Below, in pieces: positions 7,844 through 14,474 of a DNA stretch of 64,000 nt (positions within the stretch are counted from its first letter, which is position 1; every line of letters starts with the position of its first letter). Made by a program: the position numbers and the translations under genes. Under the pieces are notes generated by a model. It was not told the DNA's origin, made no database searches, and was given only the letters and a program-made list of their open reading frames with translations. The DNA comes from Candidatus Binatia bacterium (lineage in GTDB: Bacteria; Vulcanimicrobiota; Vulcanimicrobiia; Vulcanimicrobiales; Vulcanimicrobiaceae). Location of the stretch: NCBI GenBank assembly GCA_035544215.1, contig DATKHY010000007.1, positions 1,659,679-1,723,678 of the forward strand, read 5' to 3'.

Positions 7844-7972
7844 TAACGGCCGTCTAACGGATTATGTAAAACTCGCCGGGATTCTAAGGACCACCCGAGA
7901 GACTAAAACGCGAAATCCCATACAGGGGAAGACTATCCGCTACTAGACGGGAACGGCCGGGACTTGCCATCC
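7844..7972 (+). repeat. Dispersed intergenic repeat, copy B
   Basis: This copy has both halves. The left block (7844-7885) is near identical to copy A. The right block (about 7940-7970), built around GACGGGAACGGCCGGGAC, is near identical to copy C, where it reads GACGGGAGCGGCCGGGAC. It begins about 75 bp after the DUF5069 stop. The intervening bases diverge between copies. Confidence 0.6.
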
Positions 7973-7988
7973 TGAACTTGTCGAAGGA
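7970..7988. repeat. REP-like imperfect palindrome
   Basis: TCCTGAACTTGTCGAAGGA belongs to a degenerate palindrome type (TCCTTCGACAAGCTCAGGA on the other strand) that I recall recurring between genes in many environmental genomes. It directly abuts the right end of repeat copy B. The T-loop-like GGTTCGATTCC just after it does not close into a tRNA. Confidence 0.45.
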
Positions 7989-8149
7989 CGAGGGTTCGAT
8001 TCCGGTCCCCCGTGTCAGCGGGCGCCGGCGCCGCTTGGCCGTCGCACGCCCCACGTGGTATCTTCGTACGCAGCGCCCACAAAGTTCTAGTAGTATCTAG
8101 GCAGGTTCTAGTTGTGAAGATGATTTTCTAACCGTCGGAGGTTGTTGCT

Positions 8150-8281
8150 ATGTCACGGCAACTGTCATTCGCGAAAATTAGGAGCTCTTCCACGAAAGCC
8201 TCGAGCTCTGGGCGCTCCTGCGACGGTCACATGAGACCTAGGCCCGGCGTTCTAGGTTACAGCTCTTCACGGATAATATAG
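8150..8281 (+). CDS. Possible 43-residue leader peptide
   Basis: An ATG at 8150 with GGAGG 8 bases upstream (8137-8141) opens a 43-codon frame ending in TAG at 8279-8281. The peptide is Ser- and Arg-rich and matches nothing I know. The next gene starts only 7 bases later and has no ribosome site of its own, so translational coupling is possible. Against it: short length, no recognisable conservation, and a composition like non-coding DNA. Ordinary intergenic sequence is the main alternative. Confidence 0.3.
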   Translation: MSRQLSFAKIRSSSTKASSSGRSCDGHMRPRPGVLGYSSSRII

Positions 8282-8288
8282 TACTGAC

Positions 8289-9029
8289 ATGCTTTTAGCA
8301 GCCCTTTGGGTGCTCGTTGCTCAGGTTGGCTCAGCTGCCTCACCGTCAGCGGCGCAATCACCCCCGGCCCTCAAAGAGATCGGTCACGTTCGGTCGTCGA
8401 AGTTGTGCACCACGCTCCGCCATAACCTCTTCCCCGCTGTTGAGGGCCTGCGTATCAATGACGCGCTAATAAGTCACGGCCAAGCGATTCTGGTAAGGAC
8501 GGCCGAAGACGCTGCGGCATACGCAGCTAGCGCTTCGCAGACCGACACGAGCGGCGGAGATCCCTTCGCGCAGGTGGCGGGAGCAAATGCGGGTGGCGCT
8601 TCGGCAACCGGCGGTGGGAGCGCCGGCTCCGAGATGGACGGCTTTCAGCTGGGAATAGTCTCGCATAACCTGGCAAAGAATCTCGACAAAGTTCAAACGT
8701 TTCTCGACGATCCGCACAGCTTCCCTGACAGTCCAACGAGCGACGACGAACGCGCGCTCACGCTGGCAAAACTACGCCTTGAGGCCGTCGTAGCGCGGCA
8801 GCGTACATCGCTGAACATTCTCTCAGCCACCGCAGAGATGAATGCTGCCAACGATCTCAAAAGCCGCCGCGACGTAATTCCTTACGAACACTGCATGACT
8901 TGTTCGCAGACGCCACCGTTTACGCCCATCAGCGCGCCCAGCACGCTCGCCGCCGCAACGAACCAGACGCAGCAGACCGAAACCGGTGTTGCGCCGGCGG
9001 TTCTTCCAATCGTCGCAGCATGCCGGTAG
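8289..9029 (+). CDS. Secreted protein of unknown function
   Basis: A 246-residue protein starting at the ATG at 8289. The first 20 residues form a short signal peptide (MLLAALWVLVAQVGSAAS) with probable cleavage after GSA. The mature part contains a central Gly/Ala/Ser-rich linker (about residues 95-115). Two helical stretches flank it: HGQAILVRTAEDAAAYAAS before and LAKLRLEAVVARQRTSLNIL after. There are few cysteines, including a CMTC pair near 200. No family is recognised. It lacks a Shine-Dalgarno site and lies just after a possible leader peptide. The helical segments suggest a periplasmic structural or adaptor role, but nothing more can be said. Confidence 0.6.
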   Translation: MLLAALWVLVAQVGSAASPSAAQSPPALKEIGHVRSSKLCTTLRHNLFPAVEGLRINDALISHGQAILVRTAEDAAAYAASASQTDTSGGDPFAQVAGANAGGASATGGGSAGSEMDGFQLGIVSHNLAKNLDKVQTFLDDPHSFPDSPTSDDERALTLAKLRLEAVVARQRTSLNILSATAEMNAANDLKSRRDVIPYEHCMTCSQTPPFTPISAPSTLAAATNQTQQTETGVAPAVLPIVAACR

Positions 9030-9148
9030 CGTAACCGGTCGTCGGTGAATCGTTACCTCACGAGGGACATTGCCATTCTCGTCCTGCGCGACGGAAGGAT
9101 GACCTAGCAAGGCCGAATCGGCCTAAACGACGAATATTTTCTCCCAAT

Positions 9149-9481
9149 ATGGAAACTCCGCCAGCGCCCGTTGCCGTTCTGGAAGTCGCTCGCAAAAGCA
9201 AGAACGGCCTCTTCAGCCAATCATCGGAGCCGATTTTCGGCGGCTACTCCAACGCTCGCGGGCAAGTTAGCCTCTTTGCAGAGCGTTGCGCCTACAGCGT
9301 GAACTTCAAGAGCCAGACGCTGCGTGAGCGCCCGTCACTCAACTCCGGCGCACAGGCGCACTACGAGGCGGCCGAGGCGGGCGAGCCGTTCGTGTATGCC
9401 AATGTGACGTTCTTGCGACTAAGCCACGAACGCATCGCCGAAATTTGCGCGTCAGGCACGTTTAGAGTGAGGGCAAGCTAA
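9149..9481 (+). CDS. Hypothetical protein
   Basis: A 110-residue frame with an ATG at 9149 and no clear ribosome site. The product is soluble, of ordinary composition, with no signal peptide; ERCAYSVNFKSQTL and ANVTFLRLSHERIAEI look like normal coding sequence. No family is recognised. The stop overlaps the end of the convergent desaturase gene by 4 bp. Codon use resembles the neighbours, which supports a real gene, but the evidence is thin. Confidence 0.45.
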   Translation: METPPAPVAVLEVARKSKNGLFSQSSEPIFGGYSNARGQVSLFAERCAYSVNFKSQTLRERPSLNSGAQAHYEAAEAGEPFVYANVTFLRLSHERIAEICASGTFRVRAS

Positions 9482-10311
9482 GCTTCCACGCTCCGCCGTA
9501 GCGCCGTTGCTGCTGGGATTCGAACGCGATCGACGAGCCGCAGAAGGGTCAAAGTCCTAACGCTCCACCAGGTGGGGTCGAACTCGAACCACCGTAATCC
9601 GTGCCGGGCGGAATACGGGAATGCGTGGTGGTTGTTATGCCACCCTTCGCCCCACGAGATGAGCGCAACCCACCAGCAGTTTGTCGAAAGGTCGCCCGTA
9701 GGATACGTTCGATACCCGAGTGAGTGCGCAGCGCTGTTGACTAGCCACGTAGCGTGATAGCTAATCACGAGCCGAACGAAGATGCCCCATGCAACCCAAG
9801 TCCACCCGCCAAGCGCGAATAGCAGCCCGGCAAGAACGAGCTGCAACGGCACGTGGAGGTACCGCAGCGTCCGATAGAATCTCTGCGCATAAAGATCCGG
9901 CGCGTACCGAACCAGCTCGGCAGTCGTCGGCAGCGCGTCGTTCACTTCGGTTAGCCAGCAAACGTGAGCCCAGCGAAAGCTCACGTTGCGTCCATGAGGG
10001 TCGCCCTCGGCGTCCGCATGCGCGTGATGTTTACGATGGATCGCGACCCAGCGGACGGGATCGCCTTGCAGCGCTAGCGTCCCAAGGACCGCAAATGCAT
10101 ACTCGAGAGGTTTACGCATGCGTAGCCCACGGTGTGTCAATGACCGATGGTAGCACAGCGCGATGCCGAGCCCGCCGGTCAGGTACAGCAGAACGGCCGC
10201 GACGATTGGGCCACTCCAATGAAATGTGCCCGGCAAGAATCCCATCAGCGCGCCTGCGTGGATGCCCAGCAAGCCAACGCGGTTCATCCACGCGCGAAAA
10301 CGGGCGCTCAA
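9478..10311 (-). CDS. Acyl-CoA (delta-9-type) fatty acid desaturase
   Basis: A 277-residue integral membrane di-iron desaturase. The three histidine boxes are complete: HRSLTH (55-60), HRKHH (92-96) and HNNHH (225-229), the last in the typical GEGWHNNHHAFP. Four membrane segments are placed as in the family. It introduces a cis double bond in saturated acyl chains using oxygen and reduced ferredoxin or cytochrome. The frame begins with a TTG 4 bases after the zinc-ribbon gene stop; an ATG at 10287 is an alternative start, and neither has a strong ribosome site. It is the third gene of an infA / zinc-ribbon / desaturase cluster, which hints at a cold or membrane-fluidity response (inference). 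Confidence 0.93.
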   Translation of the reverse strand: MSARFRAWMNRVGLLGIHAGALMGFLPGTFHWSGPIVAAVLLYLTGGLGIALCYHRSLTHRGLRMRKPLEYAFAVLGTLALQGDPVRWVAIHRKHHAHADAEGDPHGRNVSFRWAHVCWLTEVNDALPTTAELVRYAPDLYAQRFYRTLRYLHVPLQLVLAGLLFALGGWTWVAWGIFVRLVISYHATWLVNSAAHSLGYRTYPTGDLSTNCWWVALISWGEGWHNNHHAFPYSARHGLRWFEFDPTWWSVRTLTLLRLVDRVRIPAATALRRSVEA

Positions 10312-10315
10312 CGGC

Positions 10316-10630
10316 TTAGCGGTAACTCGGCCGCGCTGCGAAGCAGTCCCGGCAGTAAACGGGCCTGTCGCCGCGTGGTTGAAACGGTACTTCCGCTACG
10401 CCGCCGCATTGGCTGCACGTGGCCTTGAACGTCTCGCGTTGGCCGTAGCTTCCGCCTCTGGCTCCGCTCCCGCTCCGACCGCCGTTGGCCGCTTTGCGCG
10501 CCGCGCGACAATCGCCGCACCGGCTGGGTTTGTTCGTGAATCCTTTGCTTGCAAAGAACTCCTGCTCGCTCGCCGTGAAGGGGAAAGTGCGTCCGCAATC
10601 GACGCAGCTAAGGGTTTCTTCTGTGTACAT
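10316..10630 (-). CDS. Double zinc-ribbon small protein
   Basis: A 104-residue protein with two treble-clef or ribbon modules. The first uses C9/C12 and C38/C41 (SCVDCGRTFPF, then RCGDC). The second uses C72/C75 and C93/C96 (TCSQCGG, then YCRDC). A Gly/Ser/Arg-rich linker (about 45-65) joins them. Small proteins of this type occur beside cold-shock and translation genes; they probably bind nucleic acid or a protein partner, but no function is established. An AGGAGG site lies 6 bases before the ATG. It lies 30 bp after infA and 4 bp before the desaturase, all on the minus strand. Confidence 0.85.
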   Translation of the reverse strand: MYTEETLSCVDCGRTFPFTASEQEFFASKGFTNKPSRCGDCRAARKAANGGRSGSGARGGSYGQRETFKATCSQCGGVAEVPFQPRGDRPVYCRDCFAARPSYR

Positions 10631-10660
10631 TTGAGCCTCCTAGGTCTCAGTGGCCGTCCG

Positions 10661-10909
10661 TTAGGACGACCGGCGTTCCTCGCCGGCGCGATAGCGGTAA
10701 ACGATGCGTCCTTTCGTCAAATCGTATGGCGAAATTTCGACATCTACGCGGTCACCCGGGAGAATCTTGATGTGATGCCGGCGCAAACGGCCGGCGATAT
10801 GCGCTAAAATGGTATGGCCGTTATTCAGCTCGACGGAAAAGGTTGTGCTGGGAAAGACTTGACGGATACTGCCAAAGACCTCCAAGGGCGCTTCTTTCGT
10901 GTCCTTCAC
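10661..10909 (-). CDS. infA: Translation initiation factor IF-1
   Basis: An 82-residue S1/OB-fold protein with the IF-1 signature: [58 protein letters not shown] and a closing VYRYR. IF-1 binds the ribosomal A site and helps IF-2 and IF-3 select the initiator tRNA. The start is a GTG at 10909, giving about ten residues more than the usual 71-72. The open frame extends further upstream with basic codons but no standard start. The gene is not in a ribosomal protein operon here, so it may be a second, specialised IF-1. It leads the cluster with the zinc-ribbon and desaturase genes. Confidence 0.92.
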   Translation of the reverse strand: MKDTKEAPLEVFGSIRQVFPSTTFSVELNNGHTILAHIAGRLRRHHIKILPGDRVDVEISPYDLTKGRIVYRYRAGEERRSS

Positions 10910-11553
10910 GGCCTTGGCTTTCGTTGGGCGCGGAGTGTCCTTGCGATTTCGGTTGCGTCGTGGAATGACGAACTTCCCTTCCCGATTTAGTGGGGGCTTT
11001 GCCCGAGACGCTGCATAGTCCCCAGGCCTGACTCACGAGTCCGAGTCAAGAGCAATGTAGCGCGGCGGTTACCTCGGAATAGCCGCGCCGGATCGGCGTC
11101 GACTCGGCATAAGTAGCCGCCGCCGCGCAGAATGGCGGCATGCGGGGGGTCTAAAAAAGGGAAGATGTTGAAACCTGTCTTTCGGCGGCGCTACTTATCG
11201 ACCACTCGAAAGATCGCGCTTGCTGTGGCAAAGAGTGTCTCACAAATCGGCTCCCGACGCAAGCCGTATAGTTCATAAGAAGCCCGAAACGCTGCCCTTT
11301 CGGACTAGAAATCCATGTAGACCAGCGCAATTGCCTCGGCGAGCCAGCGGCCGCTCTTCTTAACATTGATCTAACGGATTCCGCGAAACCAGGGGATTCA
11401 AAAGAAAGGATCCTCGGGTACTCGACGGGAGCGGCCGGGACCTGTCATTCCACTGGATACGCTCACTCCGCGCCACCGCGATGGTGGTCCGGCACCGACA
11501 ACGAGCACCGATACGTGTTGCGAACCATCGGTAACACCGCTCATGGCCTTCTC
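10910..11553. other. Intergenic region upstream of infA
   Basis: There are 644 bases without a credible gene. The right part contains repeat copy C (11371-11451). The left part must contain the infA promoter on the minus strand, but no clear -35/-10 pair stands out. Frames at 10821-11036 and 11151-11366 on the minus strand look like chance. Confidence 0.5.
11371..11451 (+). repeat. Dispersed intergenic repeat, copy C
   Basis: The left block CTAACGGATTCCGC-AAAC matches copy A. The right block, built around GACGGGAGCGGCCGGGAC and ending CTGTCATTCC, matches copy B with few changes. It is shorter than B because the middle is contracted. It lies about 100 bp beyond the stop of the minus-strand gene at 11554. 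Confidence 0.6.
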
Positions 11554-12288
11554 CTAAGGGTGCGCGGCCATCGAGTCGCCCTCGAGCTGCAGCGTCGTTT
11601 GTGATTTGACGACTCGATATTGATTTACACCCTCGCTACGTTCGATGGCGTCCTCGTTGATCGTTGTCGGGATCGTCTTGTTGAAATCGTAGCCGATCGT
11701 TGCAGTAACGTTTCGCGTGTACGGACGCGAGCCCGTTCCCGTCACGGTTCGCGTTTCGACGATCGTCATCACCCCGGCGGCGTTCTGCGCGATGACGAAG
11801 TCGGACACCGTCGTGAAGCCTGGTGCATTCTGGCTCACCTGCCGATGCCGCTTGGCGTCGAGCTGCGCTGGATCGACGAATGCCGCACCGAGCAAGCGTA
11901 CCAGCGCGAGCTCCTCTGCGTTCACTTTGCCGTTCGAATCGCAAATGACGTTCGTATTGCCAAACACAACGCACGTGGTCGCGGGGGCCGAGCGCTGCCC
12001 ATGCGCCTGCTCGCTCACGCTGATCACGAGTCCGCGATCCTGTTGTTCGCGCAGGACATCGACGGTAATCGTCCCCCTATCTTGGGTGCCCCCGCCGAAG
12101 TCGCTCATGCCCGATCCGGTCGTGCCGCCGTTCTGCGTCATTCCGGAGTTCTGCATTTGCAGATTGCTGGTCGTTCCCCAAGTAAACGCGTAGACGAGGT
12201 GGCGCAACGGCTTCGTCTGCGCATTAGCGCTTAATGGAAGAACGAAGAGCGCCGCGAGGGCGGCCAAACGCGAAAGCGCTTCACGCAC
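11554..12288 (-). CDS. Secreted protein of unknown function
   Basis: A 244-residue exported protein with a standard Sec signal (LAALAALFVLPLSANAQ, cleavage after about ANA at residue 23). The mature chain has a Gly/Met/Asn/Thr-rich low-complexity stretch (about 42-70), then a beta-rich domain with TITVDVLREQQDRGLVISVSE and, near the end, a regular TVTGTGSRPYTRN strand. Two cysteines (in TTCVVFGNTNVICD) could pair. I recognise no family; similar secreted proteins occur in the Eremiobacterota-like group as far as I recall. It reads toward repeat copy C and is probably monocistronic. Confidence 0.7.
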   Translation of the reverse strand: MREALSRLAALAALFVLPLSANAQTKPLRHLVYAFTWGTTSNLQMQNSGMTQNGGTTGSGMSDFGGGTQDRGTITVDVLREQQDRGLVISVSEQAHGQRSAPATTCVVFGNTNVICDSNGKVNAEELALVRLLGAAFVDPAQLDAKRHRQVSQNAPGFTTVSDFVIAQNAAGVMTIVETRTVTGTGSRPYTRNVTATIGYDFNKTIPTTINEDAIERSEGVNQYRVVKSQTTLQLEGDSMAAHP

Positions 12289-12329
12289 GCCTACCGTTTA
12301 GGCAAAAAGACCCCCGAGTCCTCACAGGT

Positions 12330-12818
12330 TCAAGCCGCTGCGGCGGACAGCGCCCGACCAAGCGCAACGTCGAGTCCGTGAGCGACTTCTGAGATGCAAT
12401 CGTCACCGAATTGTCCGAACAAGGACGATGGAAGGTCGTATTCGATGCGGGAGCCGCCACCGTTTTTTTCATATATGACGACCCGTAGCGGCGCATACAA
12501 CGCGGCGGCGAGTCCGTAACGCGTCATCGTGGAAGCGGTAAGGGGATTTCCGATCTCATATTGCACCGCGTCTCGAGCCTGGCCATACAGTCCGAGTAGC
12601 GCGCCGTGGTCACGCTTGAGAAAGATCGAGAGTTCTGGAGCGGCCTTAAGCTTCTGCTTCAGCCGATCGGTGATGCCATCGCTAAGGAGCAGTCGAATCT
12701 CTTTGTCGATTTCAGGCACCGCGGCTTCCAAGGATGCTCGGACCTGGGCAGGCGGCTTGGGAGACTCCATCACGACGTGCACGATTGCGATCGTATTTCG
12801 TGACATCGACACTGACAT
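12330..12818 (-). CDS. DUF302-family protein
   Basis: The ATG at 12818 is preferred over a GTG at 12824 because GGAGG lies 7 bases before it. The 162-residue product resembles the DUF302 fold, mainly in the C-terminal half. There it has FLKRDHGALLGLYGQ, a stretch ending in GNPLTASTMTRYGLAAALYAP, then the strand RVVIYEKNGGGSRIEYDLPS. DUF302 proteins are small, often found near heavy-metal or redox genes, and bind unknown small ligands. There is no signal peptide. It lies 28 bp after the enoyl-CoA hydratase gene on the same strand, probably co-transcribed with it. Confidence 0.75.
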   Translation of the reverse strand: MSVSMSRNTIAIVHVVMESPKPPAQVRASLEAAVPEIDKEIRLLLSDGITDRLKQKLKAAPELSIFLKRDHGALLGLYGQARDAVQYEIGNPLTASTMTRYGLAAALYAPLRVVIYEKNGGGSRIEYDLPSSLFGQFGDDCISEVAHGLDVALGRALSAAAA

Positions 12819-12846
12819 GGACACACCTCCAGATACTTACGCTCGA

Positions 12847-13680
12847 CTACGTGTTGAGGAGCTCACCCAGCACGCTAGGCCAATGTTTCTCGAACTCGAC
12901 ATCTCGCTGAAGCCCCCGTTTAAAGAGCGCCTGAAAGCGATTCAGTGCTTGCGGCCAGCTTAGTGCGGTCTCAAACGAGTTGAGGGCGTCAAGGAGCTGG
13001 TCGGCGCTCGGCAAGGAGACTTGGTTGATGAGATTTTTCGCCGCTGCGACTGCGGGCCGGTCGAAAGAGGCGATCCGGCGCGCGAATTCATCGACGAATC
13101 CGTCCAGCTCCGTGTCTGGAAGGGCCCGGTTAATGTAGCCATAGCGCTCCGCGGTTTCGCCGTCGAAGTCGTTTCCACCGAGGACGATCTCAAGCGCGCG
13201 GCCGCGGCCAACGAGCAACGGGAGGCGCTCTGCTCCGCCACCACCGGGATGCACGCCGACTCCGACCTCGGGTTGCCCTAGGAGCATGTTTTCGCACGAG
13301 CCAAAGCGCATGTCGCAAGCCAAAACGAACTCGCTGCTCACGCCCCGGGCACATCCTCGGATCTTCGCGATGCTAACCACCGGGCTCTTGGTCAGACGGA
13401 CGAACGTATCCATCAGAATCGGGAACCCTGAAGGCCCCACGGCCGTGGTAATGTTGCCCGTGTTGCCGGTCAAATCAAAGTGAGCGAGGTAGAACTCTGG
13501 AATCGCGCTTTCGAATACGACGACGCGTAGCGTCGAGCTGGCGTCCATTCGTCCGAGCACGGTCTGGAGCCCCTCGAAAACGCCGGCATCTACGATGTTG
13601 AACGGCGGATTGTCGAAAATAACCCTCCAGAGGGCGGGCGATTCTTCGGCGATTCGAACGCGTGCTGCAGGTTCGGTCAT
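12847..13680 (-). CDS. Enoyl-CoA hydratase/isomerase (crotonase family)
   Basis: A 277-residue crotonase-fold enzyme acting on acyl-CoA thioesters. The opening strand with WRVIFDNPPFNIVD (18-31) is typical. The oxyanion-hole strands are VVSIAKIRGCARGVSSEFVLACDMRFG (about 101-127, quoted only in part here) and the later PEVGVGVHPGGGGAERLP. The usual catalytic Glu positions of hydratases are not obvious, so a hydrolase, isomerase or dehalogenase-like member is possible. The intact gene serves as reference for the broken paralogue at 6469-7121. It is followed by the DUF302 gene and divergent from an alpha/beta hydrolase gene 114 bp away. Confidence 0.85.
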   Translation of the reverse strand: MTEPAARVRIAEESPALWRVIFDNPPFNIVDAGVFEGLQTVLGRMDASSTLRVVVFESAIPEFYLAHFDLTGNTGNITTAVGPSGFPILMDTFVRLTKSPVVSIAKIRGCARGVSSEFVLACDMRFGSCENMLLGQPEVGVGVHPGGGGAERLPLLVGRGRALEIVLGGNDFDGETAERYGYINRALPDTELDGFVDEFARRIASFDRPAVAAAKNLINQVSLPSADQLLDALNSFETALSWPQALNRFQALFKRGLQRDVEFEKHWPSVLGELLNT

Positions 13681-13793
13681 AGTGTCAGGATAGGCCGCTC
13701 TGAACCCCGCTTGCCACCCACAGTTACTATGACAGTTGCGAACGATTCGATCTGTGGGTGGCGCTGTGTCAAACGTGGTCGCAGACTGGGTGC

Positions 13794-14471
13794 ATGACTT
13801 CCTCCGAAATCAACATCGTCTTAGTTCATGGCGCTTGGTCGGACGGCTCCGGTTGGGCCAAGGTCCTGGCGATTCTGCAAGCGGCCGGACACAACGTCGT
13901 TGCAGTCCAAAACCAGATGACGAGCCTTGCCGACGACGCGGCGAACACGCGAGCCACGATCGATGCAATGCAGGGGCCAACCGTCGTCGCGGGCCACTCC
14001 TACGGCGGAGCCGTGGTGACGTCCGCGGCTTACGGCGCCAGCAACGTAAAGGGGCTGGTCTACATCGCCGCATTCGCTCCCGATGAAGGCGAGGCGCTCG
14101 GTGGATTCCCGACCGGCGCCGGGGCGAAATTCATCGGCCCGGGTCCAGGCGGCTTGCTCTACATCGACCGCAAACAGTTTCCGGCATGCTTCGCCGGCGA
14201 CGTTCCAGTTCAGGAAGCTGCGGTTCTTGCGGCCGTTCAACGGCCGGTGGGCGGTGCGATCTTCGGCGACAAAATGGGACCGCCGGCCTGGAAGTCGATC
14301 AAGTCGTGGTACCAGGTATCCGAAAACGACCAGATGATTCCGCCCGAAACGGAACGGATGATGGCTTCGCGTGCAAAGGCAACGACGATCGCGTTTCCGT
14401 CGAGCCACGCGTCGCTGCTCTCGCATCCCAAAGAAGTTGCCGACCTGATTCTCACCGCGGCGCGCAGCTAA
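13794..14471 (+). CDS. Alpha/beta hydrolase (esterase-like)
   Basis: The ATG at 13794 is chosen because the conserved fold begins directly after it (INIVLVHGAWSDGSGW). The 225-residue enzyme has the oxyanion HG motif near residue 12 and the nucleophile elbow GHSYGG at about residues 68-73. A C-terminal active-site His lies in FPSSHASLLSHP. The layout is that of small esterases similar to EstC or plant methyl-ester hydrolases; the substrate is unknown. No signal peptide is present. The gene is divergent from the enoyl-CoA hydratase and convergent with the STAND regulator, whose stop lies 3 bp away. Confidence 0.85.
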   Translation: MTSSEINIVLVHGAWSDGSGWAKVLAILQAAGHNVVAVQNQMTSLADDAANTRATIDAMQGPTVVAGHSYGGAVVTSAAYGASNVKGLVYIAAFAPDEGEALGGFPTGAGAKFIGPGPGGLLYIDRKQFPACFAGDVPVQEAAVLAAVQRPVGGAIFGDKMGPPAWKSIKSWYQVSENDQMIPPETERMMASRAKATTIAFPSSHASLLSHPKEVADLILTAARS

Positions 14472-14474
14472 GAA

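Noticed and set aside
7988..8015. T-loop-like GGTTCGATTCC suggesting a tRNA or tmRNA 3' end
   Set aside because: The T-stem does not pair beyond two bases, and no acceptor, D or anticodon arm is visible upstream.
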